The notes under the pieces are model-generated. The model was given only the letters and a program-made list of their open reading frames with translations, was not told the DNA's origin and did no database searches. From NCBI GenBank assembly GCA_032164245.1, contig JAVMKO010000006.1:103805310-103869309 (forward strand): 64,000 nucleotides of DNA, in the 5' to 3' direction. Position numbers and translations under genes: made by a program. The first letter of the stretch is position 1. Each line of letters opens with the position of its first letter. The DNA is from Sternotherus odoratus. Its lineage: Eukaryota; Chordata; Testudines; Kinosternidae. Shown here piece after piece: positions 11,541 to 22,395 of this stretch.

Positions 11541-13155
11541 CTATTTGGTTACCCGAGAAGTAGGCGGGACTAGGCCCGCCCATATCTAAAGTCCCTCCCC
11601 CAGCCTGGCGGGAGGGACACTAGGCCCGGGGCCAACTAAATACGGGGGGCAACTAATGAAAAAAGGCAGGAGAGTGCGTGAAGGTCATAGGCTCAAAACA
11701 AGGGTACAGGATGGGGACACCGAGCAGAGAACCCCACATAGCGCCCACTGCTCCGCGAAGCTGTCGAGGGAGCCAGTGGACGTTGCCCAGTGGAACTCTG
11801 CCTGGATGCGTGACTGGAGAAGTGACCTGAGGTAGGCCCCACAGTCGCAGTGTACACCCTCGTCTAGCATCTTCCTCCTGGTCTTATAGATGGCGACTTT
11901 AGCAAGCGTCAGGAGGAGGTTGACGAGGAGGTCTCGTGACTTTGTGGGGCCACGGATAGGGTGCCCAAAAAGAAAAAGGTGAGGGGAAAAGTGCAGCCAG
12001 AACCTCAATAGGAGGTTCTGGAGGAGCCGGAATAGGGGCTGCAGCCTGGCGCACTCTAGATAGGCGTGCGCCAGGTCCTCCCTCACACCGCAGAAGGGAC
12101 AGGTGTCGGGCACGGGGAGGAACCGCGCCAAGTACACGCCCGTGCTCACGGCTCCGTGAAGGAGCCGCCAACTAATATCCCCGGCGGGCCGTGGGATCAA
12201 GGTGGAATAGAAGCTGGCCCACTGGGGCTTCTCACCCTCCTCCGGTATTAGGTAGTCCCGCCACTTGGTATCGGGGTGGGACGCGAGGGTGAGGAGATGA
12301 ATCATGTGGAGCATGAGCATGTATAGCTGCTTCCTCGGCATGGTTCGAAACGAGACCGGCTGCAAGGTGTGCAGCCGGCTCGGGGAGTGGGAAGGCCAGG
12401 AGGGCTCACGAAGCCGGGGCCCAAGTACCAATTCCGGAGGGCCCGGGGTGAGGGGTGGGCGGCGAGTACCCTCTCGCAGGACTCGCTGCAGGAAACCGAG
12501 AGAGACGGGAGACAGGGCGGTCCTCACCTCCCGGAGTACGCGCAGGGGGGTCACAAGGGTGGAGAGCCCCATTCACTGAGCGAGCGCACGGGGATCCGCC
12601 CAGTCCCCCCCGTCGTAGTCCAGGAGGTCTCCGACTTTGGTGATTTCTGCCAGGACCAACCTCCGGCGCACCGAGGGAGACTCCGCCACCTGCACATGGA
12701 GGGTCGGATTGTGAAGCAGGGGCTCCGCGAGGAGATCCTCTCCTTTGGTGGCCACAAAGGACCTGGTCGCCCCGAAGAGCTTCCAGGTCCGAGAGGTCTC
12801 ACGGAAGACCTCCCCGTTGGAGAAAAAAGAGCTGCCGGTCATATCGAAGCCCCCGGAGGCGGCGGAGGAAGGCGTGCGCCAATGGTCTCCATGCCGGACT
12901 ACCAGCACCATAAAGGAGTCTCTGCAGGGCCTGGAGGCGGAAGACATGGACCTGGCTGCGCAAGCAGACCAGGCCCTGCCCTCCTTCCACCAGGGGAAGA
13001 CTCAGGACCCCTGCAGAGACCCAGTGCAGTCCTGGCCAGAAAACCCCCAGGGCGAGCCTCTGGAGTCCGGCCAGGATCCCCGGGGCCGGGCTCAGGGTGT
13101 TGAGCCGGTGCCAGAGCATGGACAGGACCAGCTGATTTAACACCAGCACCCTCCC
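11541..13155 (-). mobile_element. Tx1-like LINE, 5'-truncated, array unit 2
   Basis: Same content and orientation as unit 1. The C-terminal ORF from 12572 to 11685 (295 aa) is unbroken through the CPFC...HAYLEC zinc-knuckle segment. Upstream it is interrupted by a stop at 12573 and by the frameshift from the 32-base deletion near 12790. It also lacks a 6-base GTGTGG-like piece present in units 1 and 3, giving the shortest period (1643). All three units share the same 5' truncation point, as expected for copies made by tandem duplication. Confidence 0.8.
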
Positions 13156-13183
13156 GCTGGCTCCCAGCCTTAACCCCCTCCTT

Positions 13184-14804
13184 CTATTTGGTTACCCGAG
13201 AAGTGGGCGGGCCTAGGCCCGCCCATAACTAAAGTCCCTCCCCCAGCCTGGCGGGAGGGACACTAGGCCTGGGGCCAACTAAATACGGGGGGCAACTAAT
13301 GAAAAAAGGTAGGGGAGTGCGTGAAGGTCATAGGTTCAAAACAAGGGTACAGGATGGGGACACCGAGCAGAGAACGCCACATAGCGCCCACTGCTCCGCG
13401 AAGCTATCGAGGGAGCCAGTGGACGCTGCCCAGTGGAACTCTGCCCGGATGCGTGACTGGAGAAGTGACCTGAGGTAGGCCCCACAGTCGCAGTGTACAC
13501 CCTCGTCTAGCATCTTCCTCCTGGCCTTATAGATGGCGACTTTAGCAAGCGTCAGGAGGAGGTTGATGAGGAGGTCTCACGACTTTGTGGGGCCACAGAT
13601 AGGGTGCCCAAAAAGAAAAAGGTGAGGGGAAAAGTGCAGCCAGAACCTCAATAGGAGGTTCTGGAGGAGCCGGAATAGGGGCTGCAGCCTGGCGCACTCT
13701 AGATAGGCATGCGCCAGGTCCTCCCTCACGCCGCAGAAAGGACAGGTGTCGGGCACGGGGAGGAACCGCGCCAAGTACACACCCGTGCTCACGGCTCCGT
13801 GAAGGAGCCGCCAACTAATATCCCCGGCGGGCCGTGGGATCAAGGTGGAATAGAAGCTGGCCCACTGGGGCTTCTCACCCTCCTCCGGTATTAGGTAGTC
13901 CCGCCACTTGGTATCGGGGCGGGACGCGAGGGTGAGGAGATGAATCGTGTGGAGCATGAGCATGTATAGCTGCTTCCTCGGCGTGGTTCGAAACGAGACC
14001 GGCTGCAAGGTGTGCAGCCGGCTCGGGGTGTGGGAGTGGGAAGGCCAGGAGGGCTCACGAAGCCGGGGCCCAAGTACCAATTCCGGAGGGCCCGGGGTGA
14101 GGGGTGGGCGGCGAGTACCCTCTCGCAGGACTCGCTGCAGGAAACCGAGAGAGACGGGAGACAGGGCGGTCCTCACCTCCCGGAGTACGCGCAGGGGGGT
14201 CACAAGGGTGGAGAGCCCCATGCGCTGAGCGAGCGCACGGGGATCCGCCCAGTCCCCCCCGTCGTAGTCCAGGAGGTCTCCGACTTTGGTGATTTCTGCC
14301 AGGACCAACCTCCGGCGCACCGAGGGAGACTCCGCCACCTGCACATGGAGGGTTGGATTGTGAAGCAGGGGCTCCGCGAGGAGATCCTCTCCTTCGGTGG
14401 CCACAAAGGACCTGGTCGCCCCGAAGAGCTTCCAGGTCCGAGAGGTCTCGCGGAAGACCTCCCCGTTGGAGAAAAAAGAGCTGCCGGTCATATCGAAGCC
14501 CCCGGAGGCGGCGGAGGAAGGCGTGCGCCAATGGTCTCCATGCCGGACTACCAGCACCATAAAGGAGTCTCTGCAAGGCCTGGAGGCGGAAGACATGGAC
14601 CTGGCTGCGCAAGCAGACCAGGCCCTGCCCTCCTTCCGCCAGGGGAAGACTCAGGACCCCTGCAGAGACCCAGTGCAGTCCTGGCCAGAAAACCCCCAGG
14701 GCGAGCCTCTGGAGTCCGGCCAGGATCCCCGGGGCCGGGCTCAGGGTGTTGAGCCGGTGCCAGAGCATGGACAGGACCAGCTGATTTAACACCAGCGCCC
14801 TCCC
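13184..14804 (-). mobile_element. Tx1-like LINE, 5'-truncated, array unit 3
   Basis: This unit holds the longest single open segment of the array (14596-13577, 339 aa). It ends at a CGA-to-TGA type stop at 13577, after which the same frame reopens (13513-13328). It shares the 32-base deletion with unit 2, so the ORF start (14792-14400) and the rest lie in different frames. Its right end joins solo-LTR sequence through the fourth 28-bp duplication. Translation is not expected. Confidence 0.8.
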
Positions 14805-14832
14805 GCTGGCTCCCAGCCTTAACCCCCTCCTT

Positions 14833-14904
14833 GGGCTTTTTTAAACCCCTTTTGGGGCTTTCCCAAGCCCCTTCTGGTAGGGGGCGGGTGGTCACCCCGC
14901 CACA
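14833..14904 (+). mobile_element. Solo LTR, right part
   Basis: These 72 bases, from 'gggcttttttaaacccc' to 'caccccgccaca', complete the LTR begun at 9205. The ggatg duplication follows at 14905-14909. Confidence 0.7.
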
Positions 14905-14909
14905 GGATG

Positions 14910-15753
14910 TGATCCACGCGTTAAGACTTGATACCAGGCAGCTCAGTGTGTTTGGGAACCAGGGCACAGTTTGATACCAGTCCACTCTGTGTTTTTGGGG
15001 AACCAGGGTGCAGTATCCCGCCTGCCTGTCTCATGAAAGACACTCCCGGCTCAGTCTCTGTTTGAACCAAAACTGATCAGAGAAAAGGTCTGCAGAGAAC
15101 AATGAAGAGTGGTGGGAGACACGCCTGGACCCCTCCTGACAAGGTGACAAGAATAAGACATCTCGATTAGCATAAGGAATGGAGAACTGAGACCACTCCC
15201 CTAGCCTCATCTGCATGAGAGATGGACAGGAATTAGCATGAAGAATGAAGAAAAGAGAACCACACTGAACTCTGGGACCTAAAAAGCAGGGATGCACTGC
15301 ATTCTGGGAATCCCTGCTCCAAATGCTAATGAACCTAAGCCTGTACACACCCAGCTCAGCAATTATCAGACCAATTCTAGTAATAGATCTTTAATTGATA
15401 TCCCAAAATACTGAAGCAACCTGGTTACATTGTGAGCTCCCTGAAGAAAACACCTCCCATAGCCAAGAGTGATCAGCTCCTATTGTCTATCCTAAAGAAA
15501 ACCCTGGAATCCCCAGGTTACTCCTAAACAAATCTTTGTTGTCCCTTGAACCTTTGTATTTTCTCTATAAAACCCGCTCCCTGTGCCCATGTCAGTGTTC
15601 TGATGCTAAGACCCAAACTCTGCACCAGTTCCACTCCATCATCACCTAATTGATCCTGCTGGGGGCTCTACCAGTCTCCTACCTTCAGGACCCTGAGCGG
15701 CTACCATCACCTGGGAACCCCGACTAATTCATGCTGCAGGAGTGGGGAGATCC

Positions 15754-15795
<42 letters not shown>

Positions 15796-16503
15796 GTTTT
15801 CCTTCCTGTCTCAGGAATTACCCTTTAATAATGGATGCTATGCTGGTTTAGGCTCTCTTTGTCTGGTTATCATTATTATTCAATAAATACCCCTTATGGT
15901 GAAGTTGGTTGTTTCTCTCTCACTCTCTGAATTTTACTCATTTGTGACTGTAGCTTCCCCCCATTTACTCCTCAGCAACGCTTCTTTTACCTCAGCTAAA
16001 AGATCCCTGTGGTGCCCAAAGACACTGTTTGTTCATCGAGTTGGTTACTGTGAAAGTGGGATAGGGACGTGTTCAACTTGGGGCACATACGGGGGGGGGG
16101 GGGCAGCTGAGAGTGCTGCTCAACTCAGCCCATTGAGACCAGCCAGGAGCACATAAGGGTATCAGCTTGAGAGTGCTGTTTAACCCAGCTCACTAAGCAC
16201 AGGGACACATAAGGGGATCAGCTGGAGAGTGCTGATTGTCCAGTCCGCTCAGACTTGCTGTTAGTGTGTGTGTGTGTGTGTGTGTGTGTCCATCTAGTTC
16301 TAGGGCTGGAGGAACCCAGCCCCGGGGAACCTCGCAGGATAGCTCCACTGGGAGGGGACTTGCAGAAGGAAGGTGTCGAAATCCATATGAACACAAGTAA
16401 CATAAGCAGCACATTAATAGAATTACAGAACTACCCCCTCCCCCCCAGAAGAGTAACCCGAATAAATGAGCATACCCCAAAGTACCGGGCACATTTGGTA
16501 ACA
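14910..16503 (+). mobile_element. 5' LTR region of a decayed endogenous retroelement
   Basis: The last 186 bases (16318-16503) recur at 21549-21734, giving a pair of direct repeats that bracket the gag-like region as 5' and partial 3' LTR ends. Upstream features fit an LTR: a TATA box (TATAAAA, 15566-15572) and a polyadenylation signal (AATAAA, 15882-15887). The terminal ...GGTAACA is followed by 'aattgg tggagatacg', where a primer-binding site starting TGG would sit. The 5' edge is uncertain. Two imperfect 50-base repeats (gataccag...accaggg) lie at 14928-15018. Microsatellites (TC)n at about 15760-15788 and (GT)n at about 16264-16288 are internal. Confidence 0.6.
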
Positions 16504-16803
16504 AATTGGTGGAGATACGCGGGCAGCACATGACCAAAATCACATGGTGATTGTTGAGTAGTTGCTGTGGAGTAGGGAAACTGAGGCACAGACTTGAGTA
16601 AGCTTGCTTTCTTTTTCTTTTCAGACCAAGCTCCTTTAGCAAGGTCTCTGTCTCTCTCATAGACTATTTGGTAGCCTTCTGTTAAGAATTATGCTTAAAA
16701 TACTTATAGAACTGTGAAATAAGGAGTTAAGAGTTGTGGCTTGAAAGTAAAGGTTTTAGAAAGAACTGTTGGTAGGGATTGGTAGTGAAATAAGAAAATA
16801 CAA

Positions 16804-18505
16804 ATGGCTGAAAAGGACCTTTTTGCTTGCTTAAGACAGGAGAAAACCAACAGGTTAAAGAGATGGGTAATGAAAAAGGGGAAATGTCCCTGGGAAATGG
16901 GGTGTTTTAAGGGTGAGAATCCCCTAACTGAAGCTAGTCTGAGCTTTGATCAATATTGCACAACCTTTATGCCACGTGGTAGTGCAAAAGATGCTGCAGC
17001 TGCATGGGCATTATTTTATGCCTGTCTGGACATGGTGGAAATGGTCAAGGGAAGACAGGAACTGGAGCTTGAGAACAATCGGTTACAACAGCGTTTGAAC
17101 AAATGTGAAACAGATGGGTGTGAACTGATAGCAGAAAAGCTCAGAATGGTGACTGTAGTGAGAGATATACAAGAGGAGAGAGACAAGGCAAACAGGAATG
17201 CAGAGCAGTACAGGAAAGAGTTAACACAGACAAAAGTTCTGTTAGAAGAAGCAAGAGCAGCAACTCGCTTCTTAGCAGAAGAAAACAGAGCAGCAAAAGC
17301 TGCAGCAGACCATCAGGAGTGTGAGGCAAGGATTGGTAAACTGCATGCCCAACTGAGTGCCCATAAGGGGGTGGTAGCAGCTGTAAGGTTAAGAGAGGAT
17401 TGTGATTTGGAGCCCCCTGAGAGAATAAAGTTACCCCTTGATGCTGTCCCCCAAAGTCCATTCAACCCTGATTGGCCACAAATGCATAATGTTGCTCCTG
17501 TTTCCACAAGGGAGGTTAAACACATCGTTGCAGGAGCCGATCTTCCCACAACAGAGCTGGTCACGGACGTAGTAAGGTGGTCTCCTAGTCAAGCCAAGGC
17601 TGTTGCTGAGAGACTGGGACCACTAAACCGTGACACAGCCATTGCGTGTTTGGCAAATGTACCCCTCTGCTGATGGCATGGACTTAACCCAATTGACTCA
17701 GTTATGCGCCTCTCCCTGTGATGCAGATGCTCTAGACCTAGGCATAGGTTCTTGGGAGCGGACTGCCACTGGACCCTGGGAATGGATGATTAGTGCTCTT
17801 AAAATATTACTGCCTGCATCTTCCCTTAAGAAACTGTACAGAATGGAAGAGCAGAAACCAGGAGAGGCCCCAGAAGCTTACCTAATTCAAAAGAAAATGT
17901 TGGCAGCTCTCTCTGATTCATTACCCCAGACAGAAGAGAATGGGATTATCACTTTCCAATATCAGGGACATGAATTAGTACAGAGCACTTATTCAGGACT
18001 AAATTCTCAAACAAAAATGACCATGGGGACTGTGAATTTAGAACACCTAACCTGGGGTGAACTAGTGGCAAAAATCAAACAGGCAGGAGATTTGCTGCGA
18101 GAAACTGGTGTCTTAAAAAGACAGGGCAGCAAAAAGATTACCTCAGAGCCCGTGCAGGCCCTCACCTTTACAAATAATGGTCCTCACTCTGCTAGGTGTC
18201 CTCCCAATTCTAATTCCCCTGCCTCCCACAACCCTGGGCAGCGCCGACCCAAGGAGACCCTTAGGAACATGATTTGGAAGGAGCTGGTAAATTTAGGGGA
18301 GGATATGGGAAAATATGATCGTCAGCCCATCAGCATCCTGATGAATGCTTTGTCTCAGGTCATGCGGAGAACAGAGTTAATGCAGGGAGCTCCCCCACAA
18401 CCCACTGCCCCCATACAGAATGCATCCCCCACACCCGCTCCCTGTCAAAGCCAGATCCCTGCCCCTTTTTCTGAGTGGAGGCTCTGGGAGTCTGATGATC
18501 AGTAG
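16804..18505 (+). pseudogene. Gag-like region of the endogenous retroelement (frameshifted)
   Basis: Two overlapping open frames (16804-17673 and 17630-18505) make one gag-like region broken by a single-base frameshift at about 17650-17670. The first part is basic at its start and then forms a long predicted coiled coil rich in E, K, Q and A (about residues 85-190). The second part has a segment resembling a retroviral capsid, including an EQKPGEAPEAYL stretch that could be a weak major-homology-like motif, and a Pro/Gln-rich tail. No zinc knuckle was seen. The ATG follows the LTR by about 300 bases. Assignment to a retroviral class is not possible from what is visible. Confidence 0.5.
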
Positions 18506-18577
18506 GGGTGCCCGGTTCCTCATGGGCCTCCCCAACAGATCACAAAATGTCAGTGCAATGTATGGAGGAGACCCACT

Positions 18578-19649
18578 GTGAGGGCTACAGTGGGGAACCC
18601 AGGGATGTTAGCCCAGTTGCTAGTGGACAGGATCTCCGAAGGGAGACCCACCACTAAACAAGTTCAGCTCAGTAAGAATGAGGGAGAAACTGTCTCCCAT
18701 GGTTTGTCTCTTGGGAGTGGCAATTTGCCTGTTAAGGAAGCCATCCCAATCTCCCAGTGTTTGTCTGTGGATAGCCAGGTGGTCTGTGACAACGGAAAGG
18801 GAAGTTCAAACTGTTTGTCTAGGCAGAAAAGCAGTTTAACTGCTGGGGGAGAAAATGTCTCCACTGTTCTGTCTGTGGAGCAGGCAGAAGGTACCTGTCA
18901 GTTTATGCGGACTAAGACTTTGTCAGTTTTGCCAGATGTAGTTCTGGACTCAACTAAAATCCAGGACAGAAGTGTTCATAAGACTGTGTGTGTTGGGGGT
19001 AATAACTTTCCCATGGAGGGAGCTACCCCAATTTCCAAACCTTTGTCAGGGAACAAAGGAGAGGAAATTCCAAACTGTGTGACTGTTGGGAATGGCAGTT
19101 GCCAAATAGCTGTTGGGGGAGAGTTTGTCTCCAATCTTCTGTCTGAGGAGCAGACAGAACGTGCCTCAGCTTATGCTGATGGAGGATGTGTCAGTTGTCT
19201 CAGAAGTTGTTCTGAACGTTACTGAAACCCAGAAAGATGCTCAGGAAGATGTTTCTGTAAAGCAGCCCCTAGCTGAAAAGGGAAAGGACAGGATTTCTGG
19301 GGGAAAGGAATTGTGGCCTGAAGGAATGAAACCTCAGGCTAGCTTTTGCAAGCAGTTTGCTGCAATTGAAGGGTGTGAAAATGAGTTGATTAAGTTAGCT
19401 CAGAATACAAGCAACAGTGTAGGTGCTAAGAAATTTGGTTCAGTTTCTAGCTGCCAAAGTTTCTCAACTGTGTATAAATCCGCTGACTTTGTTTTAGAAA
19501 GATCCAGGATGGAAGCCATCCCTACTGTCTCTGTCACCACTAAGCAGCTCTTTACACACCCCTCGGATGGCCACTGCTTTATTGTGGATCAGGCCAGCCC
19601 CAGTGTTTGTCAGGTAGAAATCCTGACTGGAAAAAATGGAAAACCTTGA
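18578..19649 (+). pseudogene. Ser/Val-rich spacer region downstream of gag (frameshifted)
   Basis: Two frames (18578-19225, 19113-19649) overlap around a frameshift near 19180. The protein is low in aromatic residues and built from two imperfect ~90-residue repeats: a GGENVSTVLSVEQAEGT copy and a GGEFVSNLLSEEQTERA copy, each preceded by an 'IPISQCLS'/'TPISKPLS' block. Such repetitive linkers are seen ahead of pol in turtle LTR elements. No protease, RT or integrase motif follows, so pol is missing. The function is unknown. Confidence 0.4.
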
Positions 19650-19904
19650 GGGAAATGGTTTCATTCTTTACAGCTCAAAGAATGGAAGGATAAACCACCT
19701 GACCCTAAAGACTGATCTCTCCATCCTGTCGGCCACCCTTCTTGGCTAGCAAGAGGGAACAGCTTTAAGCTGTTGGAAAATACGCATCGAGTGGGCTGGT
19801 CAGTGTCTACCCCGATGTTGAGACAGGAAAAGGCCAGAAAAGATCTCGACTTATTATGGCCACCCTCACGTAGGTCACCACTTCATGTTTCCCCTGGAAT
19901 ACTG

Positions 19905-20172
19905 ACCCCAGATTCTCCCAGCGTCCAGGGTTTCCAGGTTTGTGGATCTTGGGTAGTAGATAGAATAACCCCAGTCAGAGCTCTAAGGGTATGTTAATTT
20001 GTTCCTGTGTTAGTGCAGGGAGAGTCCTGAGTAGATGGTGCAGTTTCTTAGTATATTCCTCAGTGGGATCGCAGGGAAGTGGCCTGTAGAAATTGGTATT
20101 GGAGAGTTGTCTGGTAGCCTCCTTTTGGTAGTCTGACCTGTCCATGATGACAGCAGCACCTCCTTTATCAGC
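19905..20172 (-). mobile_element. Penelope-like element, inverted 5' segment
   Basis: The minus strand reads the part of a Penelope-like RT that should precede the plus-strand portion: [18 protein letters not shown], then a FYRPLPCDPTEEYTKKL-like stretch, then the [11 protein letters not shown] motif. About 42 bases covering that motif (19919-19962) recur in the opposite orientation at about 20182-20226, where the plus-strand RT continues. This is a 5' inversion with a short overlap at the junction. Confidence 0.7.
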
Positions 20173-21548
20173 CTCTTTGATCTATCTACTACCCAAGATC
20201 CACAAACCTGGAAACCCTGGACGCCCCATCATCTCGGGCATTGGCACTCTCACTGAAGGACTGTCTGGATATGTAGACTCTCTACTCAGACCCTATGCCA
20301 CCAGCACTCCCAGCTATCTCCGTGATATCACTGACTTCCTGAGAAAACTACAATGCATTGGCGACCTTCCAGAAAACACCATCCTAGCCACCATGGATGT
20401 AGAGGCTCTCTACACAAACATCCCACACAAAGATGGAATATAAACTGTCCGGAATAGTATCCCTGATGATGCCACAGCACAGGTGGTTGCTGAGCTCTGT
20501 GACTTTATCCGCACACACAACTATTTCAAATTTGGTGACAATATATACCTCCAGACCAGTGGCACTGCTATGGGCACCCGCATGGCCCCACAGTATGCCA
20601 ACATCTTTATGGCTGACCTGGAACAACGCTTCCTCAACTCTCGTCCACTCACACCCCTTCTCTATCTACGCTACATTGATGACATCTTCATCATCTGGAC
20701 CCATGGGAAAGAAACTCTGGAAGAATTCCACCATGACTTCAACAGCTTCCACCCCAACATCCACCTCAGTCTAGACCAGTCCACACAGGAAATCCACTTC
20801 CTAGACACCACAGTGCAAATTAATGACGGCCACATCGACACCACCCTATACCGAAAACCTACCGACAGCTATGCCTACCTTCATGCCACCAGCTTTCATC
20901 CCGGACATACCACATGATCCATTGTCTACAGCCAAGCACTGAGGTACAATCGGATTTGCTCCAACCCCTCAGACAGAGACCAACACTTACGAGATCTTCA
21001 CCAAGCTTTCTCAAAACTACAATACCCACACAAGGAAATAAGGACACAGATCAACAGAGCCAGACGTGTACCCAGAAGCCTGCTGCTGCAAGACAAGCCC
21101 AAGAAAGAAAACAACAGAACACCACTGGCCATCACCTACAGTCCTCAGTTAAAACCTCTGCAACACATCATCAGTGACATACAACCCATCCTGGACAATA
21201 ATCCCTCACTTTCACAGGCCTTGGGAGGAAGGCCAGTCCTGGCACACAGACAACCTGCCAACCTTAAACAAATTCTCACCAGGAACAGCACACTGCACCA
21301 CAATAACTCCAACTCAGGAACCAATCCATGCAACAAACCTCCATGCCAACTCTGCCCACATATCTACACCAGCAACACCATCACAGGACCTAACCAGATC
21401 AACCACACCATCACTGGTTCATTCACCTGCACATCAACCCTCTGCTATGTACATTTCGTAGGACAGTCCCTACGAAAAAGGATAAATGGACACAAATCAG
21501 ATATCAGGAATGGCAATATACAAAAACCTGTAGGAGAACACTTCCCCT
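20173..21548 (+). pseudogene. Penelope-like RT with damaged GIY-YIG endonuclease
   Basis: The plus frame shows Penelope-type RT motifs in order: [30 protein letters not shown], a GTAMGTRMAPQYANIFM palm motif, the catalytic YLRYIDDIFIIW (20664-20700), IHFLDTTV and TLYRKPTD. Two in-frame stops (at 20441 and 20915) interrupt it. Toward the end are CNKPPCQLCP, a Cys cluster typical of the linker before the nuclease, and SLRKRINGHKSDIRNG of a GIY-YIG domain. The GIY and YIG strands themselves are missing, apparently by deletion. RT ends at 21548, flush with the 3' LTR fragment. Probably a Neptune- or Poseidon-type element; it cannot move by itself. Confidence 0.85.
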
Positions 21549-21734
21549 AGCCCCGGGGAACCTAGCAGGATAGCTCCACTGGGAGGGGACTTGCAGAAGG
21601 AAGGAGTAGAGCTCCATATGAACACAAGTAACATAAGCAGCACATTAATAGAATTACAGAACTACCCCCTCCCCCCCAGAAGAGTAACCCGAATAAATGA
21701 GCATACCCCAAAGTACCGGGCTCATTTGGTAACA
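21549..21734 (+). repeat. Partial 3' LTR (186-bp direct repeat of 16318-16503)
   Basis: Same length as its partner and nearly the same sequence, from agccccggggaacct to tttggtaaca. The upstream part of this LTR is absent, replaced by the Penelope-like element. Differences between the copies (for example gtgtcgaaa against gagtagagc) show they have diverged for some time. Confidence 0.8.
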
Positions 21735-22150
21735 GAATCTGAAGCTCTGCCTCCCTACCTGGCCGTGCGTATGGAACTGAAAGCATTTCTGAGAATGCCA
21801 CCATAGAAGTCCTGGATTTCAGTCTCTTTCCTAGCAGACTAAATTTGGCCTCCAGGACATCTCTCCTACCCTTCCCTATGTCGTTGGTACCTACATGGTC
21901 CCTCATTGAGGACAATAGACAGGATAGTCCCCACTCGGCTGCTGGGCTTCTGCCTGCATTCTCTCCTACAGCTACCTAGGTTACCGAGAGGGTTTTTATT
22001 TAAATCAGGGAGTTTTGAGTAGAGTTTTGTTTAAGGTTTTAAAGAATGGCAAGTGTACCTCGCCCCCTTCCCACTCCTCTTCCCAACTCCCTCACGAAAC
22101 TCCGTTAGCAGCCCTGGTCGCTTGCTTGCTGCTTTCTAAAGCCCTGGCTT
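21735..22150. other. Unassigned, with a short repeat shared with 22.6 kb
   Basis: No coding content. About 40 bases at 22086-22115 (aactccctcacgaaactcc...) match 22609-22650, so part of this is an uncharacterised dispersed repeat. Confidence 0.3.
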
Positions 22151-22154
22151 TCTA

Positions 22155-22395
22155 AAGAGAACTGGATAAATTCATGGAGGCTAAGTCCATTGATGGCTAT
22201 TAGCCAGGATGGGTAAGGAATGGGGTCCCTAGTCTCTGTTTGTCAGAGGGGTGATGGACGGCAGGAGAGAGATCACTTGATCATTCCCTGTTAGGTTCAC
22301 TCACTCGGCGGCACCTGGCATTGGCCACTGTCAGTAGACAGGATACTGGGCTGGATGGACCTTTGATCTGACCCAGTACGGCCGTTCTTATGACC
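22155..22395 (+). mobile_element. CR1 LINE 3' end
   Basis: Typical turtle CR1 3' tail: 'gataaattcatggaggc', 'tgatggctattagccag', 'cacctggcattggccac' and 'ctgacccagtacggccg', ending before 'ttcttatgacc'. Plus orientation, 3' end only. Confidence 0.9.

Larger units (their letters stand above)
9831..14832. repeat. Tandem array: 28-bp target duplication alternating with three LINE copies
   Basis: The same 28 bases (gctggctcccagcc...ccctcctt) occur at 9831-9858, 11513-11540, 13156-13183 and 14805-14832. A LINE 3' segment fills each of the three gaps. The first and last copies are flanked outward by solo-LTR sequence, so the 28 bases are the LINE's target duplication in the LTR. Unit periods are 1682, 1643 and 1649 bp. 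The simplest history is one LINE insertion followed by unequal exchange between the flanking duplications, which multiplied the unit LINE+28 bp. Confidence 0.85.

Noticed and set aside
10706..14789. Plus-strand frames of 244-263 codons in the LINE array
   Set aside because: They are the opposite strand of the Tx1-like ORF2, repeated three times because the array is tandem.
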